A stretch of 64,000 nt of DNA, from positions 1,798,001 to 1,862,000 of the forward strand of contig NZ_AP022600.1 in the NCBI RefSeq assembly GCF_010725885.1, written 5' to 3'. This DNA comes from Mycolicibacterium tokaiense (GTDB taxonomy: Bacteria > Actinomycetota > Actinomycetes > Mycobacteriales > Mycobacteriaceae). The position numbers and the translations under genes are program-made. Position 1 is the first letter of the stretch, and every line of letters begins with the position of its first letter. The notes under the pieces are model-generated. The model worked only from the letters and a program-made list of their open reading frames with translations, ran no database searches and had not been told where the DNA came from. Positions 11,425 to 20,500 of the stretch are shown piece by piece.

Positions 11425-11775
11425 ATGTCAGACGATCCGGGCACCCAGGTGTCCGCGATCGTGGCGAGGCAGGGTGAGTTGTCCGACCGCCACCAGAGCT
11501 TGGTCGCCGCCGACGAAGCGCTGGCGGCCGCCGTCACCGGCGCGCACGATCTCACCGTCGAATCCCGGCGGCGCCTGGATGCCATCGGTGCCGACATCGA
11601 GAATGCGGTGGCGCAGCAGCACTCGTGGGCATTGGATACCGCTGCGGGTGTCCGGGAGTTCCAGCTGTTTCTGCTCGCTCGCCACCGCGAGATCACCACG
11701 GTGGTCACCGACGCGGTGACGGCAGCCGAAGCGCGGGTGCGCGAGGTACAGCAGTTGGTGGACCGCTACCGCTGA
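11425..11775 (+). CDS. Small helical ESX-2 accessory protein (DUF4226-like)
   Basis: 116-aa, mostly helical protein without signal peptide or membrane segment. Its centre (about residues 50-95: IGADIENAV, LDTAAGVREFQLFLLARHREITTVV) aligns with residues 130-175 of the larger protein encoded at 12175-13605 (LQSEIENAV, LDTPAGARDFQRYLIGKLREIGAVV), so the two share one domain. I think this is the family listed as DUF4226 but cannot check that. No Shine-Dalgarno is visible, in line with leaderless translation from P1. The function is unknown. Confidence 0.7.
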   Translation: MSDDPGTQVSAIVARQGELSDRHQSLVAADEALAAAVTGAHDLTVESRRRLDAIGADIENAVAQQHSWALDTAAGVREFQLFLLARHREITTVVTDAVTAAEARVREVQQLVDRYR

Positions 11776-11777
11776 CG

Positions 11778-12035
11778 TCAGTCCGCGGTGGCCAGGGCCG
11801 TCGGCGCCGGTTCCGCAGCAGGCAGCGGTTCGGCGTCCGCACTGAAGCAGAACACCGCAATGATGAAGCTGATCGCGGCGATGACGCCGGCGACGACGGC
11901 GAACCCGGTATCTCCGTCGCCCAGGCCGGAAGCCAGCGCGATGGCCCCTGCGATGACCGCGGTGAGGGTCAAGAACAGCGCAGTAGCGCTACGGGCCTCG
12001 GCGTAGGTGCCGTTGGCGGGCGTACGGTCGGACAT
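11778..12035 (-). CDS. Small two-helix membrane protein
   Basis: 85-aa protein with two predicted transmembrane helices (about 18-36 and 44-64) and a Pro/Ala-rich C-terminal tail. RBS AGGAG lies upstream on the minus strand (12045-12049). It is convergent with the preceding gene by 2 bp and divergent from the large gene at 12175. It may be a membrane accessory of the ESX-2 locus. There are no motifs to suggest a specific function. Confidence 0.65.
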   Translation of the reverse strand: MSDRTPANGTYAEARSATALFLTLTAVIAGAIALASGLGDGDTGFAVVAGVIAAISFIIAVFCFSADAEPLPAAEPAPTALATAD

Positions 12036-12120
12036 CGGTATGCACTCCTGGTCGCAGGACTCCGGGAAACTGCCTGGTTTTTACCCCCACCGCCGAAAAC
12101 CAAACTCACCTGTGCACATG

Positions 12121-12178
12121 TGAATTGTCGGCGTTGTGGGCCCTCGGTAGTGTCCGCGCCATGGTGGGGATCGGGTGA
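12121..12178 (+). promoter_or_regulatory. Promoter P2, TGAA-type, with leaderless mini-ORF
   Basis: TGAA (12121-12124), -35 TTGTCG (12125-12130), a 17-bp spacer and -10 TAGTGT (12148-12153). The predicted start falls on the ATG at 12161, which opens a 5-codon ORF (MVGIG, 12161-12178). Its TGA overlaps the GTG start of the downstream gene at 12175 (GTGA). A leaderless mini-ORF could couple translation into the main gene. Confidence 0.55.
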
Positions 12179-13605
12179 CGACACAGCAGGACCTCCTCGA
12201 CGCCGTGGCGCACATCGACCGTGTCACCGGCGACGCGCACGCGTGGAGACAGGGGCTGACGCCGGCCGAGGCCGCGGTCCTCGGGCTGGTGGTGGCGCCC
12301 GAGGCCGAGGTCGCCGCCGTACTGGCCAAGGTGAGAGCCAACCACCCGACGCTGTTCGACACCCGCACCGGTGCGCCGGTGGTGCCGACCGCGCCGGTGC
12401 CGCCTTCGGCGGACGAACAGCGGGGGGTGGGCGCAGCCGCCATCAAAAAAGCGGAAACCGATCTGGCCCATCAGAACTCGGCGACCGCGCAGCTGGACCT
12501 GCTGGTGATCGCGGCCGTGCTGAACGCGCACAGCACCACCGCCCACGGTGGTGCCGAGCTGCGTCGGCTGCAATCGGAGATCGAGAACGCGGTGCAGGTG
12601 CGCACCGATCTGGACACCCCTGCCGGTGCGCGGGACTTCCAGCGCTACCTGATCGGCAAGCTGCGCGAGATCGGCGCCGTGGTGCACAACGCCAGCTTGG
12701 ACGACACGTCGAAAGCCGTGCTGGCCAGTGCCTGGACCGCGCTGTATGAGTCCGCGGCTGCGCCGAAGGCGGCGGAGCCGGCAGCACCTGGGCCCGCGCA
12801 GAGCGCTGCCCCGGCGCCCGCCCTGGACGCTCTGCCCGCCTACGGTGCCGAGCTTGGTCCGGATCCGCTGCTCGAGCAGCTGCTCGCCGCCGAACCCGCT
12901 TCGGCACCGGCCGCTGCCGCCGCGCCAGCACCTCCACCGGCCTCGCAGGCGGCTGCACCGCCCCTGGGGTTGCCGGGCCTGCCCACGCTGGGGGGTTCCG
13001 GCGGCGCGATGCCGCCGTCGGCTGCGGGATGGCCACGGGCAGAGGAACTTCCGATAGCGTCGGAGCGCCGCGGCGCGGCGGAGACCTCCACTCTGGACGA
13101 TCTGCTGGCCGATGCCGACGCCGCTCTGCAGCAGGAGTTCTCCGACGGCCTCGACGCCGGTGACGAACCACCGGAGGAAGACGATCCGGGCACCGAGGAG
13201 CCGGAGAACGAGCCCGACGACGACGTCGCGGCCGAGGAATCCACCCAGGTCAGGCTGCCCGACGGCGATGTGGTCACCGCCGCGAGCCCACAGCTGGCCA
13301 AGGCCATCACCAGCGCCCTGGCCGGTACCCCGATCGGCGACGCGTTCCATGACAACGGCCTGCGTGTTCCCCCGCCGGGAACGCCGGTGGCCGACCCGGT
13401 AGACCCAGCCGACGTCGACACCGGTGCCGTCGGCATGTTCACCGACCGCCTGGCGGTGGCACTGGACCGCACCCGCGTCCTGCACGGCGGGCAGGTCGGC
13501 CCGTTGTCCGACGTCAGCGGACCGAGCTTTTTAGGCTGGATGCCTGCGCCCACACCCGCTGCGACCCCGGCCCCCACCCGCCCGGCAACCACCCCCGCCA
13601 CCTAG
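12175..13605 (+). CDS. ESX-2 accessory protein, Pro/Ala-rich (Rv3899c-like)
   Basis: 476-aa protein. Residues 1-190 are helical and contain the domain shared with the 116-aa protein at 11425. Residues 190-300 are a low-complexity Pro/Ala linker. Residues 320-370 are very acidic (DEPPEEDDPGTEEPENEPDD). The last 120 residues are a conserved region (STQVRLPDGDVVTAASPQLA, then GTPIGDAFHDNGL), and the end is again Pro-rich. There is no signal peptide or membrane helix. A large protein of this kind lies beside eccB2 in M. tuberculosis. It may be an ESX substrate or scaffold. GTG 12175 is the start, 8 bp before the EspC-like gene. Confidence 0.6.
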   Translation: MTTQQDLLDAVAHIDRVTGDAHAWRQGLTPAEAAVLGLVVAPEAEVAAVLAKVRANHPTLFDTRTGAPVVPTAPVPPSADEQRGVGAAAIKKAETDLAHQNSATAQLDLLVIAAVLNAHSTTAHGGAELRRLQSEIENAVQVRTDLDTPAGARDFQRYLIGKLREIGAVVHNASLDDTSKAVLASAWTALYESAAAPKAAEPAAPGPAQSAAPAPALDALPAYGAELGPDPLLEQLLAAEPASAPAAAAAPAPPPASQAAAPPLGLPGLPTLGGSGGAMPPSAAGWPRAEELPIASERRGAAETSTLDDLLADADAALQQEFSDGLDAGDEPPEEDDPGTEEPENEPDDDVAAEESTQVRLPDGDVVTAASPQLAKAITSALAGTPIGDAFHDNGLRVPPPGTPVADPVDPADVDTGAVGMFTDRLAVALDRTRVLHGGQVGPLSDVSGPSFLGWMPAPTPAATPAPTRPATTPAT

Positions 13606-13613
13606 GAGAACCC

Positions 13614-13931
13614 ATGGACGACAACATCGTCATCGATCCGGAGAACCTCCGCGAGGCTGCCCGGCGCCACTCCGAGGCTGCCGAGTACCTGCGGACCGTT
13701 CCCGGTACCCATGACGCCATTCAGGAGAGCCTCGATTCGCTGGGCCCGATCTTCGCGGAACTGCGCGACGCCGCCCGCGAGCTGCTGGAACAGCGCCGCC
13801 TCTGCTACGACGGCCAAGCCGACGAACACGCCGAGATGGCGGATAATCTGGCGCAATCAGCCACGATGTGGGAGGAGCACGAGGCAGACAGCGCCACCCG
13901 GATGCGCGGGCTGCTCGACGAGGACAGATGA
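13614..13931 (+). CDS. EspC-like ESX secretion-associated protein
   Basis: 105-aa helical protein of the EspC/DUF2580 family. It shows the family pattern of an N-terminal VDPENLREAAR-type helix (here IDPENLREAARRHSEAA) and two long helices, WXG100-like in size. It sits in an ATGA overlap with an EspD-like gene, mirroring espC-espD, whose products are co-dependent with ESX-1 substrates. A canonical YxxxD/E export signal is not obvious; the nearest is YDGQAD with one residue too many. It is likely an ESX-2 substrate or co-substrate. Confidence 0.7.
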   Translation: MDDNIVIDPENLREAARRHSEAAEYLRTVPGTHDAIQESLDSLGPIFAELRDAARELLEQRRLCYDGQADEHAEMADNLAQSATMWEEHEADSATRMRGLLDEDR

Positions 13932-14224
13932 CGGAACCCAACCCGGACTTCGACACGATGCACCCCAGCGGCCAGGTGCTGTTCCGCAGTTGCCGCGGCG
14001 GGTACCTGCACAGCGTGCTGCTGTCCGAGGCGGTGCTGTCTGCTGATGCCGAAAACCTCGCCACTGCTATCCAATTGACCGCCGACGTGTCCTACCTGCG
14101 GGCGCTGATGGAGGTTCGTGCGGAGATCATCGCGGCCGGGCACACCCCGTCGGACGAGGTGCCCACCGAAGCCGAGCTGGCCGCCGCGTCAGCGGCGCTG
14201 GCCGAGCATCAACTGCACGAGTAG
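13928..14224 (+). CDS. EspD-like / DUF2694-type small protein
   Basis: 98-aa protein starting at ATG 13928, overlapping the EspC-like stop by 4 bp. The beta-strand start (SGQVLFRSCRGGYLHSVLLS) followed by helices (LSADAENLATAIQLTADVSY) resembles the YbaB-like C-terminal part of EspD. EspD stabilises EspA and EspC in the cell; a similar chaperone role is inferred from similarity and position. The match is weak, so family membership is uncertain. Confidence 0.6.
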   Translation: MTEPNPDFDTMHPSGQVLFRSCRGGYLHSVLLSEAVLSADAENLATAIQLTADVSYLRALMEVRAEIIAAGHTPSDEVPTEAELAAASAALAEHQLHE

Positions 14225-14231
14225 CGTGCGC

Positions 14232-14375
14232 TCAGCGCACCCAGGTCTGCACCGCGTCGGGCGCCGGAGCGATGTCGACCGGCGGTGCCACCGGGGCGTC
14301 GCCGAACAGCTCCCTGGCCCGGGCCAGCAGGGCGCGAACCTCGTCGAGCTGGGCCTGCAGCGTGGAGTCCGTCAC
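14232..14375 (-). CDS. 47-aa protein, leaderless, function unknown
   Basis: Short minus-strand frame: GTG at 14375, TGA at 14232-14234, 47 residues beginning MTDSTLQAQLDEVRALLARA and ending QTWVR. An amphipathic helix of about 26 residues is followed by a Pro/Ala tail. It lies exactly 7 nt after a well-formed promoter (P3), so leaderless expression is plausible. The helix loosely resembles the start of the NlpC/P60 protein at 10549 (LDILSRAHHLFSGA), so it may be a remnant of such a gene. Confidence 0.5.
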   Translation of the reverse strand: MTDSTLQAQLDEVRALLARARELFGDAPVAPPVDIAPAPDAVQTWVR

Positions 14376-14382
14376 CACGGCG

Positions 14383-14415
14383 ACGCTACCGGCGGCGCCG
14401 CGGCCCCACAATTCA
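14383..14415 (-). promoter_or_regulatory. Promoter P3, TGAA-type, minus strand
   Basis: Read on the minus strand: TGAA (14415-14412), -35 TTGTGG (14411-14406), 17-bp spacer, -10 TAGCGT (14388-14383). The GTG of the 47-aa gene follows 7 nt later. The divergent gene at 14455 has its own -10-like TACGCT (14443-14448), 6 nt before its GTG. Confidence 0.5.
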
Positions 14416-14454
14416 CCCGGTATCGGGGTGGCCGGCCGCCGGTACGCTTGGCCA

Positions 14455-15525
14455 GTGGCAGTTTTCGGGCGGCGTTCGGCGCGTCAGCGCTTGAAGAGGG
14501 CGACCGAACAAGCCTTGTCGGTGCCGACATTCCGGATGCCCGACGACTGCACGCCGTGGGTGCTGGGCGGGGTGTGGCCGGCTGAGCTGGACCACCTCAC
14601 TGCGGACACGGTGCCGCTGGCGGAGTACCTGAGGCGGGATCTGCAGCGCATCGCGGACTCGGCCAACCACAAGCTGCGGGTGCTCAACGAGACGGTCATG
14701 CCGCCGCATGCCCGTGCGGCGGAGCAGAACCGGGTGGTCGACGCTGCCCGCGCTTTCGCGGTGCAGCGGGTGGCCTCGACCCTGCGGCAGCTGAGTCAGC
14801 AGAACGACGCCGACACCCAGGTGTTGCCGCAGCTGGACCCGCCGACGCTGGCATTTGCCGCACCGATCATGCCCGCCGAACCCGAGGAAACGCCGGCGGA
14901 GACAGTCGAGCAGCGCCTGCGCAGAATGGTCGACAGTCTTGCCCGCCAGGAACCCGGGTTGCGCTGGGCGGTGGGCGTACGAGCCGACGGCAGCACTGTC
15001 GTGGTCACCGATCTGGCGCAGGGCTGGGTGCCGCCGGGGATCGTGCTGCCGGCCGGCACTGTGACGCCGTCCCCCGCGCAGCGCGCTGCCGGCCTGCGCG
15101 GGCTGCTCGCCGACACCGAGACCTCGGCGCGCTACAACCCCGGCGACCCGTTCGAGCGCGGTCGCCCGGCTGAGCCCGATCACCCACCGGGCGCGGTGGA
15201 AGCACCCGCCGTCGAGAGTCTGGGCCGGCAGCTCTGCGAGGCCACCCGCTCTCGCGACGGGCTGCCCCGCCTCACCCACACCCTCGCCGAGGCCGCAGTG
15301 GCGGGCACCGGTGTGGCCGAGGCCGAATTGGATGTCTTGCGTGTTCACCTCGATACGGCGCGATATCAACTGCTGGCGCGCTATCCGGCAACGGATTCCG
15401 CACTGCTGCTGAATTGTCTGCTGCTCGCGGCCACCACCGCGCTGGCCGCCGGCGACCACACCGTCGCCAACTACCACTTCGCCTGGTTTCACGAGCTCAC
15501 TGGCAATCACCCGCCTGGCCCGTGA
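14455..15525 (+). CDS. ESX-2 accessory protein of unknown function (Rv3900c/Rv3899c neighbourhood type)
   Basis: 356-aa protein without signal peptide or transmembrane helix. The N-terminal region is basic (VFGRRSARQRLKRATEQAL), then helical (about 45-125). A central compact domain follows (about 150-205: LRWAVGVRADGSTVVVTDLAQGWVPPGI), and a helical C-terminal domain (about 255-350) ends LLLAATTALAAGDHTVANYH. The GTG start at 14455 is 6 nt after a -10-like TACGCT, suggesting a leaderless mRNA; upstream in-frame codons would overlap the divergent promoter. Proteins with this central domain occur in mycobacterial ESX accessory regions (possibly DUF5631/DUF5632). The function is unknown. Confidence 0.6.
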   Translation: MAVFGRRSARQRLKRATEQALSVPTFRMPDDCTPWVLGGVWPAELDHLTADTVPLAEYLRRDLQRIADSANHKLRVLNETVMPPHARAAEQNRVVDAARAFAVQRVASTLRQLSQQNDADTQVLPQLDPPTLAFAAPIMPAEPEETPAETVEQRLRRMVDSLARQEPGLRWAVGVRADGSTVVVTDLAQGWVPPGIVLPAGTVTPSPAQRAAGLRGLLADTETSARYNPGDPFERGRPAEPDHPPGAVEAPAVESLGRQLCEATRSRDGLPRLTHTLAEAAVAGTGVAEAELDVLRVHLDTARYQLLARYPATDSALLLNCLLLAATTALAAGDHTVANYHFAWFHELTGNHPPGP

Positions 15526-15551
15526 CCCGAGGTTGCTGAACGCGGCCGCAA

Positions 15552-15648
15552 TGAATTGACGGGGTTCGCCGCGCGTGGACATACTGGCGGAATGTCGGGG
15601 TCGGGCCGAGGCGCACGACGTTGCCGGGGGGCGGTCGCCGATGGATGA
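15552..15648 (+). promoter_or_regulatory. Promoter P4, TGAA-type, with leaderless 18-codon upstream ORF
   Basis: TGAA (15552-15555), -35 TTGACG (15556-15561), 18-bp spacer, -10 CATACT (15580-15585). Six nt later an ATG at 15592 opens an 18-residue ORF (MSGSGRGARRCRGAVADG) ending at 15648. Its stop overlaps the start of the YbaB-like gene (ATGGATGA). This repeats the leaderless upstream-ORF design of P2. Confidence 0.5.
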
Positions 15649-15931
15649 CCGCGCTCTGGTCGACGACGTGCTCCGAGAATTGAATGCTGCTGCAGACCGG
15701 TGGGAGAAATTGGTCGCCGAGGCGGAGAAGATCACCTACAGCGTTGATTTGGGGGATGTCCAGGCAGTGGCCAATTCCGACGGCAAATTGCTGCACTTGA
15801 CTTTGCATCCGCGCGTCACCCGCGAATACAACCACAGTGAACTCGCGGATCGGCTCAATGCCGCCTTTGCCGCCCTGCGCGAGGAGGCGCGGGCCGACAA
15901 CGAGGCACGATACGGCGGCGAACTGCGATGA
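15641..15931 (+). CDS. YbaB/EbfC-family protein (EspL-like)
   Basis: 96-aa protein of the YbaB/EbfC fold: an N-terminal helix (LVDDVLRELNAAADRWEKLV), three strands (ITYSVDLGDVQAVANSDGKLLHLTLHP) and a C-terminal helix. YbaB-like proteins bind DNA or act as chaperone partners; EspL of ESX-1 belongs to this fold. ATG 15641 follows a GGGGGG tract (15626-15631). GTG 15575 in frame upstream would bypass the P4 start and is less likely. It is the last accessory gene before eccB. Confidence 0.7.
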   Translation: MDDRALVDDVLRELNAAADRWEKLVAEAEKITYSVDLGDVQAVANSDGKLLHLTLHPRVTREYNHSELADRLNAAFAALREEARADNEARYGGELR

Positions 15932-16070
15932 GTACGTCGTGCAACATCCGCCACTTCCGGCGCTGCCGTACCTCGGCAACCACGGAATTGGTGTCACCGG
16001 TGCGCCACAACCGCCCTTATCGTGAAAACGTGCAGACGGTGGGACGCGGCGTGCGGAAGGGGCATTCGGC

Positions 16071-17558
16071 GTGCCACTGAATCTCTCCAATCGCGACCAG
16101 AATTCGGGTCACCTGTTCTACAACCGCAGATTGAAAGCCGCCATCACCCGGTTCTCCGTCCGGATGAAACACGATGACAGAAAGCAACAGGCCGCCGTCG
16201 CGCTCGGCATCGTCTTCGTCCTCATCGGCATCGCCTGGATGGCGTTGCTGAATGTGCTCAAGCCCGCGGGGCTGGTGGGCGATTCATCGATCATCGGCGA
16301 CCGCGAGACCGGCGCGGTGTACGCGAAGATGAACGGCAGGCTCTACCCGGCGCTCAACCTGACATCGGCGCGGTTGGTCACGGGCAGCTCGAATGCGCCC
16401 GCCTGGGTGAGCGCCGACGAGATCGCCAAGTACCCCACCGGTCCCATGGTCGGAATCCCGGGCATCCCCAGCGATCTGCGGATCTCCGGCGGCACCTCCG
16501 CGTGGACGGTCTGCGACACCGCGCCGGTGCGGGGCAGCAGTGGGCCTCCGGTGGTGACCTCGATCGCGGGCCCCCTGTCGGCGGGGGGCCGGGCGGCTGC
16601 CATGGCGGCCGACCAGGCGGTGCTGGCGCGCCACGGTGAGGACACTTATGTCATCTGGGGCGGGCACCGGTCGTTGATCGATGCCGGGGACCGGTCGTTG
16701 ACGTTCAACCTGGGTCTCGATCCGGGCGCGACGTCGCCGGTGGCCATGTCGAACGCGTTGTTCGACGCCCTGCCTGCCACCGAACCCCTGGTGGTGCCGC
16801 AGATTCCCGACGTGGGTGCACCGTCGCGGTGGCTGCCCGGCACAGCGGTGGGCTCGGTGCTGGAGTCCCGTGATGCCGGCGGAGCCGTCAACGGCTTCTA
16901 TGTGCTTCTGCCGCAGGGGATCCAGCAGATCAGCGGATTCGTCGCGGATCTGATCCGCACATCGCAGAGCCAGGATTCACCCACCCCGCAGCTGATCTCG
17001 CCGGACCGGCTGGTGGACATCCCGGATGTGGACATCCTCAACGTCGACTACTACCCCGAAACAACCCTGAACTTCATCGACACCGCCGCCAACCCGGTGA
17101 CTTGCGTGGGATGGTCGAAGATGTCCACCGACCGGCAGGCGACGGTGACCGTGCTGAGCGGGCGTGGGCTACCGGTCTCCCCGGCGATGGACGTCAACAT
17201 CGTCAAGCTGGTGCGCGACGATCGGGCGCCGGATTCCGTGGTCGCCGATCAGACCCTGGTGTTGCCCGGCGCCGCCAACTTCGTCGCCACCACCAGCGGT
17301 GTAGTGACCTCGGATACCCGGGAGTCGTTGTACTGGCTCTCACCCCAGGGTGTGCGATTCGGGATCAGCTGGGACGAAGCGACGCTGCGCGCGTTGAATC
17401 TGAATCCGGCCGGCGCCGCGCAGGCGCCCTGGCCGATCGTGCGGACGTTCGCCGCCGGACCGGCGATCAGCCGGGACTCGGCGCTGCTCGCGCGCGACAC
17501 GTTACCGGGGGGCGGTCAGGTGGCGCTGATACCCGATGCGGCACAAGCGGGAGGTTAG
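16071..17558 (+). CDS. eccB2: ESX-2 core component EccB
   Basis: 495-aa type VII core protein. A short cytosolic tail is followed by one transmembrane helix (about 43-64: AVALGIVFVLIGIAWMALLN) and a large periplasmic domain with the EccB repeat pattern (GGRLYPALNLTSARL type, TWTVCDTAP-like SAWTVCDTAP, two conserved Cys). EccB links the membrane pore to the periplasm. GTG 16071 follows GGAAGGGG. eccC starts 2 bp after its stop, so the two are translationally linked. Confidence 0.95.
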   Translation: MPLNLSNRDQNSGHLFYNRRLKAAITRFSVRMKHDDRKQQAAVALGIVFVLIGIAWMALLNVLKPAGLVGDSSIIGDRETGAVYAKMNGRLYPALNLTSARLVTGSSNAPAWVSADEIAKYPTGPMVGIPGIPSDLRISGGTSAWTVCDTAPVRGSSGPPVVTSIAGPLSAGGRAAAMAADQAVLARHGEDTYVIWGGHRSLIDAGDRSLTFNLGLDPGATSPVAMSNALFDALPATEPLVVPQIPDVGAPSRWLPGTAVGSVLESRDAGGAVNGFYVLLPQGIQQISGFVADLIRTSQSQDSPTPQLISPDRLVDIPDVDILNVDYYPETTLNFIDTAANPVTCVGWSKMSTDRQATVTVLSGRGLPVSPAMDVNIVKLVRDDRAPDSVVADQTLVLPGAANFVATTSGVVTSDTRESLYWLSPQGVRFGISWDEATLRALNLNPAGAAQAPWPIVRTFAAGPAISRDSALLARDTLPGGGQVALIPDAAQAGG

Positions 17559-17560
17559 GG

Positions 17561-20500
17561 ATGTCGAAACGGGGATTCGTCCGGGGTCCACGCACTCCCG
17601 TGCCCACGGTGCCGCCGGCGCGGGTGGCGGTGGCCGCGCCGCTGGAGCTGCCCGAACGCGAACCGCGCAACATCCTGCTGATGATCGCCATCCCGGCGCT
17701 GCTGGTGGGCATCATCGGAACCCTGGTGGTGATGTACACCTCGGGCGTGCGGTCGCTGCGGTCCGGCATCTTCCCGATGATCGGCCTGATCGGCTTTGCG
17801 GCCATGATGTTCAGCGGGCGGTTCGGCCGGGCCCGCAAGATCAGCTGGGGCGAGCAGGAGAAGCAGCGCCGGGTGTATCTGCGCCAGCTCGACGATGACC
17901 GCGACGAGGTGCAGCGCGCCGCGCAGGACCAGCGCCGCAGCCAGCTGTTCGTGCACGGGGACCCGCACCAGCTCGACACCGTCATCGGCGGACCCAGGAT
18001 GTGGGAGCGGCGCCCGAGCGACCAGGACTTCCTCGATGTCCGGCTGGGTCTCGGGGTCCAGCAGGCCGCGGACTCCGCGGTGTCGTTGCAGTGGCCGGAC
18101 GTGCCCGTCGGCGAAGAACTCGAGCCCGTCACCGGCGGCGCGCTACGCGATTTCATCTTGGAGCAGAGCAAGATTCGTGGCATCGGCAAGGTGTTGAGCC
18201 TGCGGTCGCGGCCCGGTTTCAGCATCCTGGCCGAGGAGGTGGACCAGGGCCGGGCCCTGCTGCGGGCGATGCTGTCGAGCCTCGCGGTGTACCACAGCCC
18301 CAGTGAAGTGAAGTTGATGGTCGTCACCCGCCACCCGGAAGCGTGGCAGTGGATGGTCTGGTTGCCGCACAACCAGCACGACGAGATGTTCGACGCCTGC
18401 GGCCTGCGGCGACTGATGTTCTCCTCGCCGATGGAACTCGAAGAGGCTCTGGACTCCGAACTGCACCGCAAGGGCCGCGGCCCGTGGGCGCCCCCGGCCG
18501 GCAGCAGCCCGCTGTCCATGCCGTCGCCGATGGAGGCGGCCGCCGGTGGGTCGGCACTGGGCCCGCACTGGGTGATCATCGATGACAACACCGGAACCCC
18601 CGAGCAGTGGGAGGGCGTGACCGGCCTGAAGGGCCGGGCCGGAATCACCGTGCTGCGACTGGCGACCCGACCCGGCTCCGGCATCGGGTTCAGCTCCGAC
18701 GACGAAAAGTTCGAGCTGCGGGAGGGGCGGCTGGCGCATCGCGGCGCGTTCTACGCCGTGGCGGACATGCTTCCCGACACCACCGCCGACCGCTACGCCC
18801 GAGCCTTGGCGCGCTGGGCGCCGATGAGTGCGGGAGAGCTGTCCGAGATGGACAGCCAGGGCGGAGAGCTGTTGCGCGCGTTGGGTATCAACGATCCCCG
18901 TAACCTCGATGTCGACCGGCTCTGGGCCGAGAGCCGCGGCCGCGGCGACCCCAAGTGGGCGATGGTGCCGGTGGGCGTCAAGCCGGGCGGCGAGTTGCAG
19001 TATGTGGTTCTGCGCGCCAAGGATTTTGGTGGCTTCGGCTTCCACTCGGTGGTCGTCGGCACGTCGGGTTCGGGCAAGTCCGAGTACTTCCTGTCGTTGT
19101 GCAACGGTATCGCGCTGACACATTCGCCGGAGACCTTCACGGTGATCTTCGTCGACATGAAGTTCGAATCGGCCGCCCAGGACCTCGAGGGGCTTCCGCA
19201 TGTGGCGGGCTCACTGTCCAACCTCGGCAAGGACGACAGGCACCTGGCCGCTCGGATGCGCAAGGCCATCGACGGGGAGATCGCCCGTCGCTACGCCCTG
19301 TTCAAGAACGCCGGTGCGCGTGACGCCAACGAGTACGAGGAGATGCGCCTGGCCGGGCGCGATCTCGAACCCGTGCCGATCCTGCTGGTCATCATCGACG
19401 AGTACCTGGAGTTGTTCCAGCATCACCCCGAATGGATCGACCTGGTGATCCACATCGGACAGGAAGGGCGCGGCTGCAACGTCTTCTTCACTCTCGGCGG
19501 GCAGCGCCTGGACCTGTCGTCGCTGAGCAAGGCCAAGAGCAACATCTCGTTCCGCGTCGCGCTGCGCGCCGAGACCGCCGAGGACTCCCGTGACGTGATC
19601 GGCAGCGACGCCGCCCTGCACCTGCCGTCGAAGGAGGCGGGGTACGCGCTGATGAAGGTGGGTCCCCGTGAACTGGAACAGTTCCGGTGCTTCTACGTCT
19701 CGGCGCCGTTCGTGGTGCCGAAGAAGAACGTCGACCTAAACCAGACGGTCGACGTCAGCTTCCGCCAGCCCCGCTCGTTGACGTGGGAGTACCAGCCGCT
19801 CTCCGAGGAGGACAGCGCGGCGCTGGCCGTCGCCGATGAGCCGGAAGAACCGGACGAATTCCTGTTCCACGACGATGGATTCAAAAAGAAGAAGCTGCTC
19901 GACGTCATCCGCGAGTCACTGCGCGCGCACCCGGCACGTGCTCCGCACCAGATCTGGCTGCCGCCGCTGGAGGTGAGTTCGCGGGCCGACGACCTGGTGT
20001 ACCGCTGGCGCGGAAAGCCGTGGCACGTCGACTACGGCGACAATCCCGGGCTGGTGTTCCCCATCGCCATCGAGGACATCCCCGAAGACCACCTGCAGCG
20101 GGTGCACGTCATCGACGCCGAGATGGACAACGTCATGGTGGTGGCCACCGCCCAGCGTGGGAAGTCGACCACGCTGATGACGCTGATCACCACGGCCGCT
20201 CTGATGTACCGGCCTGAGCGGGTGACCTTCTTCTGCATCGGCGCATCGCTGTACCCCGTCGAGGACTACCCACATGTGGCCGGTGTGGTGAGTCTGACCG
20301 ACACCGAGGGGGTATCGCGAACCATCGCCACCATCGAGGGGCTGATCAGGGCCCGGGAGGCGTCGTTCAAGCAGTATCAGATGGACATCTCCGAGTTCCG
20401 CGAACGGCGCTTCGGCCCGGCCGGGGGAGCGGGCACGGATCCGTCGGACAAATTCGGCGACGTATTCCTGGTGATCGACAACTTCGGCGAGCTGTACGAA

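Noticed and set aside
14272..14454. N-terminal extension of the gene now started at 14455
   Set aside because: It overlaps a divergent small gene and its promoter; GTG 14455 follows a -10 box directly.
15961..16070. A sixth TGAA-type promoter before eccB
   Set aside because: GGAATTGGTG at 15984-15993 looks similar, but the nearest -10-like TTATCG is 23 bp away, too far for a SigA promoter.
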